From: Georgenia ruanii
GTDB lineage: Bacteria; Actinomycetota; Actinomycetes; Actinomycetales; Actinomycetaceae
Direction: 5' to 3'
Assembly (NCBI RefSeq): GCF_009193175.1
Contig: NZ_VUKE01000023.1
Span: forward strand, 1 to 59,961
Length of the DNA: 59,961 nucleotides
Part shown: piece by piece, positions 52,516 through 59,961 of the stretch
How positions within the stretch are numbered: the stretch's first letter is position 1
Layout of the letters: each line of letters begins with the position of its first letter
The notes under the pieces: model-generated
The model's input: the letters and a program-made list of their open reading frames with translations, nothing else
The model's database searches: none
What the model was told of the DNA's origin: nothing
Program-made: the position numbers and the translations under genes

Positions 52516-52731
52516 TCAGCAGCAGCGCGCGCCGGGGTGGGCGTCCTGCTCGGCCCACCGCTGGCGCCAGAACTCCTTCTCGGTGGGCACCGGGGCACCG
52601 GGGTGCGTCCGGCGCAGGTGGGCGACGTAGCGCTCGTAGTCCCGGTCGCCCATCAACGTGGTGACGTACCAGCGCACGCCGCGCACGGCGCGGGCCAGCG
52701 CCGCGCCCGGGACGGGAGCCTGCGCGGTCAT
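52516..52731 (-). CDS. YbdD/YjiX-family small protein (CstA partner)
   Basis: 71 residues of the DUF466 family: WYVTTLMGDRDYERYVAHLRRTHPGAPVPTEKEFWRQRW, ending in CC. In E. coli YbdD and YjiX are needed for CstA and BtsT pyruvate uptake. The ATG overlaps the cstA stop by 4 bp (ATGA), so the two are translationally coupled. Confidence 0.9.
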   Translation of the reverse strand: MTAQAPVPGAALARAVRGVRWYVTTLMGDRDYERYVAHLRRTHPGAPVPTEKEFWRQRWAEQDAHPGARCC

Positions 52732-55034
52732 CGTGGCCGCTCCGCCGCGTTCGCCTGGGCCCGGTTCTGCGCGTGGCCCTCGGCGCCGTGGAAGACACCC
52801 TCGGGATCGACCTCGAGCCACTCCCGCTCGATGTCCTTCTCCATCTTCGTGGCCACCAGGCCGCTCGGGGCGAACCGGTGCGAGGGCTCGTCGCCCTCCT
52901 CGGTGGTGGGCAGCCCGCCCGCCCGCACGGAGCGGACGACCATGACCATCCCGGCGAAGAAGACGATGAGCACGAGCACGGCGAACAGCGCCTGCAGCGT
53001 GGTCTGGATGTAGGTGTTGCGGATGACCGCGTCCATGGCGGCGGGATCGGCCGCGGTCCCCAGACTGGTCTGCCCGGCCGCCCTGGCCTCGACGAACCGG
53101 CGGTTCTGCGCCCAGTACCCGATCGCCGGGTCGGGGCTGAAGACCTTCTCGTACGAGGCCGTCATGGTCACGATGAGGTCCCACGCCAGCGGCACGCCGG
53201 GGATCCACGCCCACCGGTAGAGCTTCTTCTTCATCACGACGACGAACACGACCGTCAGCGCGATGGCCGCCAGCAGCTGGTTGGAGATGCCGAACAGCGG
53301 GAAGAGGGTGTTGATGCCGCCCAGCGGGTCGGTCACGCCCATGAGGAGGATCGCGCCCCACAGGGCCACGACGACGGCGGAGGCGCCCCAGGCCCCCACC
53401 CGCCACGACGGGTCACGGAACTTCCGGAACGACCCGCCCAGGTTCCCCAGGGTGTCGGTGAGCATGAAGCGCGCCACCCGGGTGCCGGCGTCGACCGTGG
53501 TGAGGATGAACAGGGCCTCGAACATGATGGCGAAGTGGTACCAGAATGCCTTGAGGGCGTCCCCGCCGAGGGCGCTGGCGAACACCTGCGACATGCCGAA
53601 GGCCAGGGTCGGCGCCCCGCCCGTGCGCGAGATGATGGAGTGCTCCCCCACGCTCTGGGCGGCGCCGGCGATCGCCGCCGGGGTCGTGTCCGGGGCGCCG
53701 AGGCCGAGGCCGTTGACGTACGCGGCGGCCGTCGCCGGCGTCCCGCCGGTCACCGTGGCCGGCGCGTTCATGGCGAAGTAGAGGTGCTGGTCGATGACGA
53801 CCGCGGTCACCAGCGCCATGACGGCGACGAAGGACTCGGTGAGCATGCCGCCGTAGCCGATGATCTTCGCCTGGCTCTCCTTCTCCAGCATTTTCGGCGT
53901 CGTGCCGGAGGCGATGAGCGAGTGGAACCCGGAGAGCGCGCCGCAGGCGATGGTGATGAAGAGGAACGGGAAGAGCTTGCCCGCGAACGCCGGCCCCGTC
54001 CCCGCCAGGGCGAAGTGGCTCACGGCCGGCGCCTCCACCTGCGGGCCGACCCACAGGATGCCGATGGCGAGCAGCGCGATGGTGCCGACCTTCATGTAGG
54101 TCGAGAGGTAGTCGCGCGGGGCCAGCAGCAGCCACACCGGCAGCACGGAGGCAGCGAAACCGTAGATGATCAGGCACCACGCCAGGGCGACCTTGCTCAG
54201 GGTCAGGTACTCCTGGCCCCAGGCAGTGTTGTTGACCCAACCGCCGGCGACGATGGCGAGCAGCAGCAGCGCGACGCCGATGGCGGAGACCTCGGCCACC
54301 CGGCCCGGCCGGAGGTAGCGGAGGTAGACGCCCATGAACAGCGCGATCGGGATGGTCATCGCGAGGGAGAAGACGCCCCAGGGGCTCTCGGCGAGGGCGT
54401 TGACGACGACGAGGCCGAGCACCGCGATGATGATGATCATGATGGCGAACACGCCGATCAGGCCCGCGGCCCCGCCGATGGTGCCGGTCTCGTCGCGCAC
54501 CATCTGGCCCAGGGACCGGCCGCGGCGGCGCGTGGACAGGGTCAGGACGAGGTAGTCCTGCACCGCCCCCGCCAGCACCGCGCCGATGACGATCCAGATG
54601 AGGCTGGGCAGGTACCCCATCTGCGCGGCCAGGACGGGCCCGACGAGCGGACCGGCACCGGCGATGGCGGCGAAGTGGTGGCCGAAGAGCACCCGCCGGT
54701 CGGTCGGGTCGTAGTCCTTGCCGTTGTGGTAGACCTCGGCAGGGGTGGCGCGGTCGTCCCGCGGCCGGACCACCTTGTACTCGACGAGCCGGGCGTAGAA
54801 CCGGTAGGCGACGATGTAGGTGCCCACCGCCGCGATGACGAACCACCGAGCGTTGACGGCCTCGCCGCGCACGAGGGCGAGCAACGCCCAGGCGACCGCG
54901 GCAACCAGGGCGATCGCGGCGAAGAGGAGCTTCTTCCGGGGCGTCATCGGGCTGCGGTCGACGACGGCGACGGGCGGCCGGTTCGGGTCGGTCCGGATCA
55001 CGGTGACGTGCTCAGAGACCTTGGTGTCCAACAT
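52728..55034 (-). CDS. cstA: Carbon starvation protein A, pyruvate/peptide transporter
   Basis: 768-residue membrane protein with about sixteen segments. NARWFVIAAVGTYIVAYRFYARLVEYKV, the GHHFAAIAGAGPLVGPVLAAQMGYLPSLIWIVIGAVLAGAVQDYLVL core and CGALSGFHSLIASGTTPKMLEKES are diagnostic. Homologues import pyruvate and peptides during carbon limitation. A TATAAG-type -10 (minus strand, 55124-55129) lies about 90 bp upstream, with a TGTGA half-site nearby (55148-55152) that may be a CRP/GlxR site, but only half is convincing. Confidence 0.95.
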   Translation of the reverse strand: MLDTKVSEHVTVIRTDPNRPPVAVVDRSPMTPRKKLLFAAIALVAAVAWALLALVRGEAVNARWFVIAAVGTYIVAYRFYARLVEYKVVRPRDDRATPAEVYHNGKDYDPTDRRVLFGHHFAAIAGAGPLVGPVLAAQMGYLPSLIWIVIGAVLAGAVQDYLVLTLSTRRRGRSLGQMVRDETGTIGGAAGLIGVFAIMIIIIAVLGLVVVNALAESPWGVFSLAMTIPIALFMGVYLRYLRPGRVAEVSAIGVALLLLAIVAGGWVNNTAWGQEYLTLSKVALAWCLIIYGFAASVLPVWLLLAPRDYLSTYMKVGTIALLAIGILWVGPQVEAPAVSHFALAGTGPAFAGKLFPFLFITIACGALSGFHSLIASGTTPKMLEKESQAKIIGYGGMLTESFVAVMALVTAVVIDQHLYFAMNAPATVTGGTPATAAAYVNGLGLGAPDTTPAAIAGAAQSVGEHSIISRTGGAPTLAFGMSQVFASALGGDALKAFWYHFAIMFEALFILTTVDAGTRVARFMLTDTLGNLGGSFRKFRDPSWRVGAWGASAVVVALWGAILLMGVTDPLGGINTLFPLFGISNQLLAAIALTVVFVVVMKKKLYRWAWIPGVPLAWDLIVTMTASYEKVFSPDPAIGYWAQNRRFVEARAAGQTSLGTAADPAAMDAVIRNTYIQTTLQALFAVLVLIVFFAGMVMVVRSVRAGGLPTTEEGDEPSHRFAPSGLVATKMEKDIEREWLEVDPEGVFHGAEGHAQNRAQANAAERPR

Positions 55035-55190
55035 CTTCGTCGTTCCTCTCCCCCTGGCTCCGCGGCGGTGCCGCGGTCGGCGGGCGGGCGCGAGCGCCCG
55101 CCCGCCGGGTGCCGACGCCTACCCTTATACACCCGCCGTGTCCGCGGTCACATCCGGGGGCGAACGGGGCGTGCCACGGCGAGGACGCAA

Positions 55191-55224
55191 ACGGCGGCCC
55201 GCACCGTCCGGTGCGGGCCGCCGT
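55191..55224 (-). terminator. Perfect 15-bp terminator hairpin after ilvD
   Basis: ACGGCGGCCCGCACC and its complement flank a 4-nt loop, 16 bp past the ilvD stop. On the minus strand TTTGCG follows. Confidence 0.75.
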
Positions 55225-55240
55225 GGCGTCAGGGGCGGGC

Positions 55241-56950
55241 CTACTCGAGGATCGCGCCGCGTGAGGCCGACTTGACCAGCTTGGTGTACTTGCCCAGCAC
55301 GCCGCGGGTGAACTTCGGGGCCACGGGCTCCCAGCCCTTGCGCCGCTCGGCGAGCTCGGCCTCGTCCACCAGCAGGTCGAGCGTGCCGTCGGCGACGTCG
55401 AGGCGGATGCGGTCGCCGTCGCGGACGAAGGCGATGGGGCCGCCGTCGACCGCCTCGGGGGCGATGTGGCCGACGCACAGGCCGGTGGTGCCGCCGGAGA
55501 AGCGACCGTCGGTCATCAGGAGGACGTCCTTGCCGAGCCCGGCGCCCTTGATCGCGCCGGTGATCGCGAGCATCTCGCGCATGCCCGGGCCGCCCTTGGG
55601 CCCCTCGTAGCGGATGACGACGACGTCGCCGTGGGTGATCGTGCCGTCCTCGAGCGCGTCCATGGCCGCCCGCTCGCGGTCGAAGACCCGGGCGGTGCCC
55701 TCGAAGACACTGCTCTCGAAGCCGGCCGACTTCACGACGGCACCCTCGGGCGCCAGCGAGCCGTGGAGGACGGTGATCCCGCCCGTGGGGGCGATGGGGT
55801 CGCTCGCCGGGCGCAGCACCTTGCCGTCCGGGGTCTCGGGCCGCAGCTTCTCGAGGTTCTCGGCGATGGTCTTGCCGGTGACGGTCATGCAGTCCCCGTC
55901 CAGCAGGCCCTCGTCCAGCAGCGTCTTCATGACGACCTGGATGCCGCCGACCCGGTCGACGTCGTTCATCACGTACTGGCCGTAGGGCTTGAGGTTGGCC
56001 AGGTGCGGGACCTTCGCGCCGATGCGGGCGAAGTCCTCGAGCGTGAGGTCGACGTCGGCCTCGTGCGCGATGGCGAGCAGGTGGAGCACGGCGTTGGTGG
56101 AGCCGCCGAAGGCCTGGACCACCGCGATGGCGTTCTCGAAGGCCGCCTTGGTCATGATGTCGTGACTGGTGATGCCCTGCCGCAGCAGCTCGACGACGGC
56201 CTCGCCGGCGCGGTGCGCGGCGGCGTCGCGGCGCCGGTCCGCCGAGGGCGGGGTGGCCGAGCCGGGGATGGACATGCCCATCGCCTCGGCCACGGTGGCC
56301 ATGGTGTTGGCGGTGTAGTACCCGCCGCAGGCGCCCTCGCCCGGGCAGATGGCCCGCTCGATGCGGCCGAGGTCCTCGTGGCTCATCAGGCCGCGCGAGC
56401 ACGCGCCGACCGCCTCGAAGGCGTCGATGATCGTGACGTCCTTCTCGGTGCCGTCGCTGAGCTTGACGTGGCCGGGCATGATCGAGCCGGCGTAGATGAA
56501 GACGCTGGCCAGGTCGAGCCGGGCGGCCGCCATGAGCATCCCGGGCAGGGACTTGTCGCAGCCGGCGAGCAGCACCGAGCCGTCCAGCCGCTCTGCCTGC
56601 ATGACGGTCTCGACCGAGTCGGCGATGATGTCGCGCGAGACGAGGGAGAAGTGCATGCCCTCGTGGCCCATCGAGATGCCGTCCGAGACCGAGATGGTGC
56701 CGAACTGCAGCGGGTAGCCGCCCCCGGTGAACACGCCCTCCTTGGCCGCCTGCGCGAGGCGGTTGAGGGAGAGGTTGCAAGGGGTGATCTCGTTCCAGGA
56801 GCTGGCGATCCCGATCTGGGGCTTGGCGAAGTCCTCGTCCCCCATGCCCACGGCGCGCAGCATCCCGCGGGAGGCCGTGGCTTCGATGCCGTCGGTGACC
56901 TGGCGGCTGCGGGGCTTGATGTCCGGCCGGGCCGGCGCGTCGGTGCTCAT
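55241..56950 (-). CDS. ilvD: Dihydroxy-acid dehydratase
   Basis: 569 residues. Dehydrates dihydroxy acids to 2-oxo acids for Ile and Val, using an iron-sulfur cluster. The cluster cysteines lie in [24 protein letters not shown] and [29 protein letters not shown] and the C-terminal [22 protein letters not shown] complete the signature. TAGACT 6 nt before the ATG points to leaderless transcription. It is separated from ilvBNC by the cstA genes. Confidence 0.96.
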   Translation of the reverse strand: MSTDAPARPDIKPRSRQVTDGIEATASRGMLRAVGMGDEDFAKPQIGIASSWNEITPCNLSLNRLAQAAKEGVFTGGGYPLQFGTISVSDGISMGHEGMHFSLVSRDIIADSVETVMQAERLDGSVLLAGCDKSLPGMLMAAARLDLASVFIYAGSIMPGHVKLSDGTEKDVTIIDAFEAVGACSRGLMSHEDLGRIERAICPGEGACGGYYTANTMATVAEAMGMSIPGSATPPSADRRRDAAAHRAGEAVVELLRQGITSHDIMTKAAFENAIAVVQAFGGSTNAVLHLLAIAHEADVDLTLEDFARIGAKVPHLANLKPYGQYVMNDVDRVGGIQVVMKTLLDEGLLDGDCMTVTGKTIAENLEKLRPETPDGKVLRPASDPIAPTGGITVLHGSLAPEGAVVKSAGFESSVFEGTARVFDRERAAMDALEDGTITHGDVVVIRYEGPKGGPGMREMLAITGAIKGAGLGKDVLLMTDGRFSGGTTGLCVGHIAPEAVDGGPIAFVRDGDRIRLDVADGTLDLLVDEAELAERRKGWEPVAPKFTRGVLGKYTKLVKSASRGAILE

Positions 56951-56956
56951 GCGGGG

Positions 56957-56962
56957 AGTCTA
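56957..56962 (-). promoter_or_regulatory. Leaderless -10 element of ilvD
   Basis: Minus-strand TAGACT ends 6 nt before the ATG at 56950. No ribosome-binding site is present. Confidence 0.55.
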
Positions 56963-57019
56963 GGACGCGTCACCGACGTCACAGGTGTGCGGGTCGCAGT
57001 GCGGACGCCGTGCGGCCGG

Positions 57020-58564
57020 TCAGGACTCCAGCGCCGCCTCCGACGTCGTCTCGGCGCCGGCGCGGATGTGCCGGGTGACCCACGGCGACAGGGCCAGCAG
57101 GATCAGCGCGATGACCAGCGCGACCACGCCGATGCTGCCGAAGTAGGCGGAGTCGGAGGTGCCCTCGGTGACCTGGACGAGCTGGGCAGTGATCGCCTGG
57201 CCGGCCGCGGGCGCGAGGAACCACAGCGCCATGGCCTGGCTGCGGAACGCGGCGGGTGCCAACAGGGTGGTGGCGGCGAGGCCGACCGGGGACAGGCACA
57301 GCTCGCCGAGGGTCTGCAGGAGATAGGTCAGGCCGAGGACCCACGGCGGGGCGAGGGTGTCGGCGTAGACGGCCGACATGGCGGAGAGGAACAGGAAGGA
57401 CAGCGCCGCCAGGCCCAGCCCCAGCGCGAACTTCACGGCCGTGTGCGGGCGGCCCTGCAGCCGGTCCCACAGGGCGGCGAAGGCCGGCGCGAGGATCACG
57501 ATGAGGAGGGGGTTGATCGACTGGAACAGCTCCGGCGCCAGGGTGATCCCGAAGACGCTCAGCTGGGTGCGGTTCTCGGCGAAGGCGGCCATCGTCGTCG
57601 CGGCCTGCTCGAAGATCATCCAGAACAGCATCGCCGCGATGAACAGCGGAATGTACGCGACAACCCGGGACCGCTCGTGGTCGGTCACCCGCGGGGAGCG
57701 GTACATCACGATGAAGTAGATCACCGGGGTGGCGAAGGCGAGGATCGACATCGTGTCGATGAACGTCGTCAGCAGCGTGCCGCGCGTGACGAGGTGGACG
57801 ACGGCGACCAGCGCCGCGATCACGACCAGGCCGATGACGCCCCAGCGCAGCACGGCGGGGCCCTCGTGCGGCTGGAGCCGGTTCGGCACCGTGTCCCCGG
57901 CCCCGCCGAGCAGACGGCGGCCGCCGACGAAGAACGCCAGGGCCAGGGCCATGCCGATCGCCGCGACGGCGAACCCGGCGTGGTACCCGCCCCAGGCCCG
58001 GGCGAGCCCGACGAGGAACGGCGCCGCCAGGGACCCGAGGTTGATGCCCATGTAGAAGATCGAGAAGCCGCCGTCCCGGCGCGGGTCGCCACGGTCGTAC
58101 AGCTCGCCGACCATGCTCGAGACGTTGGGCTTGAGCAGCCCGGTTCCCAGCGCCACGCACGCGATGCCGGCGAAGGACGACGGCGCCGCGGGGATGGTCA
58201 GCAGCACGTGGCCGGCGGCGATGACGATGCCGCCGTAGAGCACCGAGCGGCGCGCCCCGATGACGCGGTCCGCCATCCAGCCGCCCACGACGGACAGCAG
58301 GTACACGGACGTGCCGTAGATGGACACGAGGGCCAGCCCGCTGGTCTGGGCGATGCCGAGACCGCCGTTGGCGACGGCGTCCGTGAGGTAATACAGCAGG
58401 ATCGCGCGCATGCCGTAGTAGCTGAAACGCTCCCACAGCTCGGTGCTGAACAGCGTCATGAGGCCGAGCGGGTGCCCGAAGAAGGCGTGATCCCGCGGCA
58501 CGCGAGCCGCCGTGCCAGCGGTGCTGGGCACGTCGTGATTCGTGGACGGCTGGGGGTCGGACAT
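57020..58564 (-). CDS. POT/PTR-family proton-dependent oligopeptide transporter
   Basis: 514 residues with about fourteen membrane segments. The ExxER motif reads ELWERFSYYGMRAILLYYL (TM1, proton and peptide binding). GGWMADRVIGARRSVLYGG, GTGLLKPNVSSMVGELYDRGDPRRDGGFSIFYMGINLGSLAAP (the PTR2 signature) and QSINPLLIVILAPAFAALWD follow. It imports di- and tripeptides. This complements CstA and the amino acid permeases in nitrogen and carbon scavenging. Confidence 0.93.
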   Translation of the reverse strand: MSDPQPSTNHDVPSTAGTAARVPRDHAFFGHPLGLMTLFSTELWERFSYYGMRAILLYYLTDAVANGGLGIAQTSGLALVSIYGTSVYLLSVVGGWMADRVIGARRSVLYGGIVIAAGHVLLTIPAAPSSFAGIACVALGTGLLKPNVSSMVGELYDRGDPRRDGGFSIFYMGINLGSLAAPFLVGLARAWGGYHAGFAVAAIGMALALAFFVGGRRLLGGAGDTVPNRLQPHEGPAVLRWGVIGLVVIAALVAVVHLVTRGTLLTTFIDTMSILAFATPVIYFIVMYRSPRVTDHERSRVVAYIPLFIAAMLFWMIFEQAATTMAAFAENRTQLSVFGITLAPELFQSINPLLIVILAPAFAALWDRLQGRPHTAVKFALGLGLAALSFLFLSAMSAVYADTLAPPWVLGLTYLLQTLGELCLSPVGLAATTLLAPAAFRSQAMALWFLAPAAGQAITAQLVQVTEGTSDSAYFGSIGVVALVIALILLALSPWVTRHIRAGAETTSEAALES

Positions 58565-58723
58565 GTCGTGGCCTATCGAGTGTGCGCGGGATGGGCGGGC
58601 GTCCTGTCACACGCGCGCCCGGCTCCGTCCGAGCATGCGCCCGGGGCCAGGGCGTCGCAATCGGACCTCGCACAACGCTTTCGAGCGACGACCCCGAAGG
58701 CGGCCATCCTCCGCGCCGCTCCC

Positions 58724-59281
58724 TCAGCCCGGGTCGTCGCCCTCCGAACCGTCCTCGCGGCCCAGCCGGCGCAGCCCCCGCTGCATGGCGCCGACGAGGA
58801 CGCGCGCAAGCAGCCCCACCAGGATCAGCCCGCCGACCATCTGCAGGGTCACTGCCAGCCGCGCCCCCTCCGTGCGCGCGACGATGTCGCCGAAGCCCAC
58901 GGTCGCAAATGTCGTGACCGCGAAGTAGAGGGCGTCAAACCGGTCCAGCGGCTCGCTAAAGGCGGAGGGGTTGGAACGTGAGAGGGCTACGTAGACACTG
59001 GAGAAGAGAACCAGGAAGAACGGCACCACCGTGGCCACGACCTCGATCGCCCGCAGGCGCGGATAGGGCGACACCGTGACCGCCCGGACCTGGAGGACCA
59101 TGAGCCCCAGGAGCACGACCAGCCCAAGGACCAGCAGGACGAGCGCCGGCGTCGATGCGTGGTCCAACGGCACCGCGAAGTAGACGACGAGCAGCGCGCC
59201 CGCGACGAGCACCGGACGCAGGGCCGCCTTCGTCCGCGGCCACCCGCCGCGCGGCCGGGGCCCGTCGCTCGCCTCACCCAT
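58724..59281 (-). CDS. Two-TM-type potassium channel (Ion_trans_2)
   Basis: 185 residues from the ATG at 59281. Two hydrophobic hairpins at about 20-65 and a segment at 75-100 precede the pore: LYFAVTTFATVGFGDIVARTEG contains the selectivity filter TVGFGD and is followed by the inner helix (LAVTLQMVGGLILVGLLARVLVGAM). No cytoplasmic RCK/TrkA-N domain follows. The C-terminus is a short charged tail, so gating is not evident. Confidence 0.85.
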   Translation of the reverse strand: MGEASDGPRPRGGWPRTKAALRPVLVAGALLVVYFAVPLDHASTPALVLLVLGLVVLLGLMVLQVRAVTVSPYPRLRAIEVVATVVPFFLVLFSSVYVALSRSNPSAFSEPLDRFDALYFAVTTFATVGFGDIVARTEGARLAVTLQMVGGLILVGLLARVLVGAMQRGLRRLGREDGSEGDDPG

Positions 59282-59801
59282 GGCGGGCCGGGCCGCCTGC
59301 CGGCACCTGGCGGACCGCCCGTGGACCACCGTCGGAACTCGGCAGCCCGCGCCGAAGGTGCCGCTGTGGCTCACGAACGCAGCGCGCCATCACGCCCCCG
59401 ACAGACCAGCCTTCACCTGCAATCCCCTCGCCCCGGACCCGCCCGGCGACCACGCCCGGTGTCGCCGGCCGGCGCGACGAAGCTCGCTCTTCACGGTAGC
59501 CGCGCCGTACCCGCCATCTCAATGACGGCGAACAGTCCGCCGCCGGGAATCAGCCGGCCGGCCCCAGGAACCTGCTCGCCTCTGCACGAGGCAGTTCGCC
59601 TCCTGCCGCGCAGCCGGCGCCACACCGACGCCCAGAACCGGTTGGCCGAGGCAAGACACGGCGACCGGCGCGCACTCGAAGCCCATGCCGATGTCGACGA
59701 CACGGCGGGGGCAGGGCTCTGTCGACCCTGACTCGTGGCGAGGCACGGAATGAACGGCAACGCGAACCAGGACCGTTGTCTCCATTCGGGCCCAGGCACG
59801 C
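59282..59801. other. Intergenic region with no recognised feature
   Basis: About 520 bp between the channel gene and the rRNA terminator. Open frames exist on both strands but show mixed codon use and no familiar motif. I see nothing I can support. Confidence 0.5.
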
Positions 59802-59833
59802 AGAAAGGCCCCCACGGGTGTGGGGGCCTTTCT
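59802..59833 (-). terminator. rRNA operon terminator
   Basis: AGAAAGGCCCCCAC and its exact complement form a 14-bp stem with a GGGT loop, 9 bp beyond the 5S 3' end. T-rich on both strands (CCTTTCT), so it can also act bidirectionally. Confidence 0.9.
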
Positions 59834-59842
59834 GGAATGGGT

Positions 59843-59961
59843 GTTCGGCGGTGTCCTACTCTCCCACACGGTCTCCCGTGCAGTACCATCGGCGCTGAGG
59901 GGCTTAGCTTCCGGGTTCGGAATGGGACCGGGCGTTTCCCCCTCGCTATGACCGCCGTAAC
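59843..59961 (-). rRNA. rrf: 5S ribosomal RNA
   Basis: Read on the minus strand the sequence starts GTTACGGCGGTCATAGCGAG, continues with GAAACGCCCGGTCCCATTCC and CCGAACCCGGAAGCTAAG, and ends GGGAGAGTAGGACACCGCCG. These are the universal 5S loops and helices, with the 5' and 3' ends pairing (helix I). At about 119 nt it is essentially complete. The window edge coincides with its 5' end, so 16S and 23S genes would lie just outside. Confidence 0.95.

Noticed and set aside
55136-55152. CRP/GlxR site upstream of cstA
   Set aside because: Only the TGTGA half-site matches; the other half departs from TCACA, so it is mentioned in the cstA entry but not called.
59491-59889. Minus-strand open frames running into the 5S rRNA
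   Set aside because: They overlap the rRNA gene and its terminator and show no coding-like composition or motif.

Overview
The window is very GC-rich (third codon positions almost all G or C), uses GTG and occasionally TTG starts, and carries many leaderless actinobacterial promoters. These traits, together with the branched-chain amino acid cluster, the DUF3516 helicase, the PCD-VOC fusion and an actinobacterial-type 5S rRNA, suggest a high-GC actinobacterium. Micrococcales (a Cellulomonas or Georgenia type) is my best guess and rests on gene content only. No transposase, integrase, CRISPR array or tRNA was recognised.

Region 1 (about 0.1-4 kb) holds housekeeping and metabolic genes: a PatB/MalY-type PLP enzyme, a fumarylacetoacetate-hydrolase-family protein, a methyltransferase and a conserved actinobacterial protein. 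Region 2 (4.3-14.3 kb) is the most distinctive part. It is a polysaccharide locus in which a hyaluronan-synthase-like GT2 enzyme, a membrane-anchored GH26 glycosidase with an excalibur-like module, a UDP-glucose 6-dehydrogenase and an acyltransferase-SGNH protein form one minus-strand operon. A secreted GH26-PKD-(Fn3)4 enzyme converges on the operon from the other strand. Together they suggest a synthase-dependent, uronic-acid-containing, O-acylated surface polysaccharide with its own dedicated hydrolases. About 1.2 kb of non-coding DNA with hairpins and repeats lies upstream of the operon.

Region 3 (15-32.6 kb) is a mosaic of transporters (APC, AGCS, MFS, SatP) and small repair or metabolism genes (DUF3516 helicase, YbaK, HhH glycosylase, PsuG, YggS, LplA). 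Decayed remnants of an acetyl-CoA synthetase gene and of a probable MocR-type regulator flank the acetate permease. Three intergenic minisatellites lie in or near regions 1 and 3. Region 4 (32.7-43.1 kb) is an aromatic meta-cleavage catabolic island. A seven-gene minus-strand operon encodes a solute-binding protein, oxopentenoate hydratase, oxalocrotonate decarboxylase, tautomerase, semialdehyde dehydrogenase, acetaldehyde dehydrogenase and hydroxyoxovalerate aldolase. DinB, FCD/GntR and PadR genes follow, and then a plus-strand pair encoding a class II aldolase-like protein and an extradiol dioxygenase. The GntR regulator gene and the catabolic operon share an almost identical operator-like 12-mer.

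Region 5 (43.1-57 kb) is the isoleucine/valine/leucine biosynthesis cluster: cimA, ilvE, leuB, ilvC, ilvN, ilvB and ilvD. cimA and ilvBNC are each preceded by a leaderless leader peptide containing rare Ile or Val/Leu codons, followed by an intrinsic terminator, which indicates transcription attenuation. A cstA-ybdD pyruvate-uptake pair, a DUF4177 gene and a PCD-VOC fusion are interleaved. Region 6 (57-60 kb) has a POT peptide transporter, a two-TM potassium channel, and at the very end a 5S rRNA gene on the minus strand with a perfect terminator hairpin. A ribosomal RNA operon therefore enters from the right edge.
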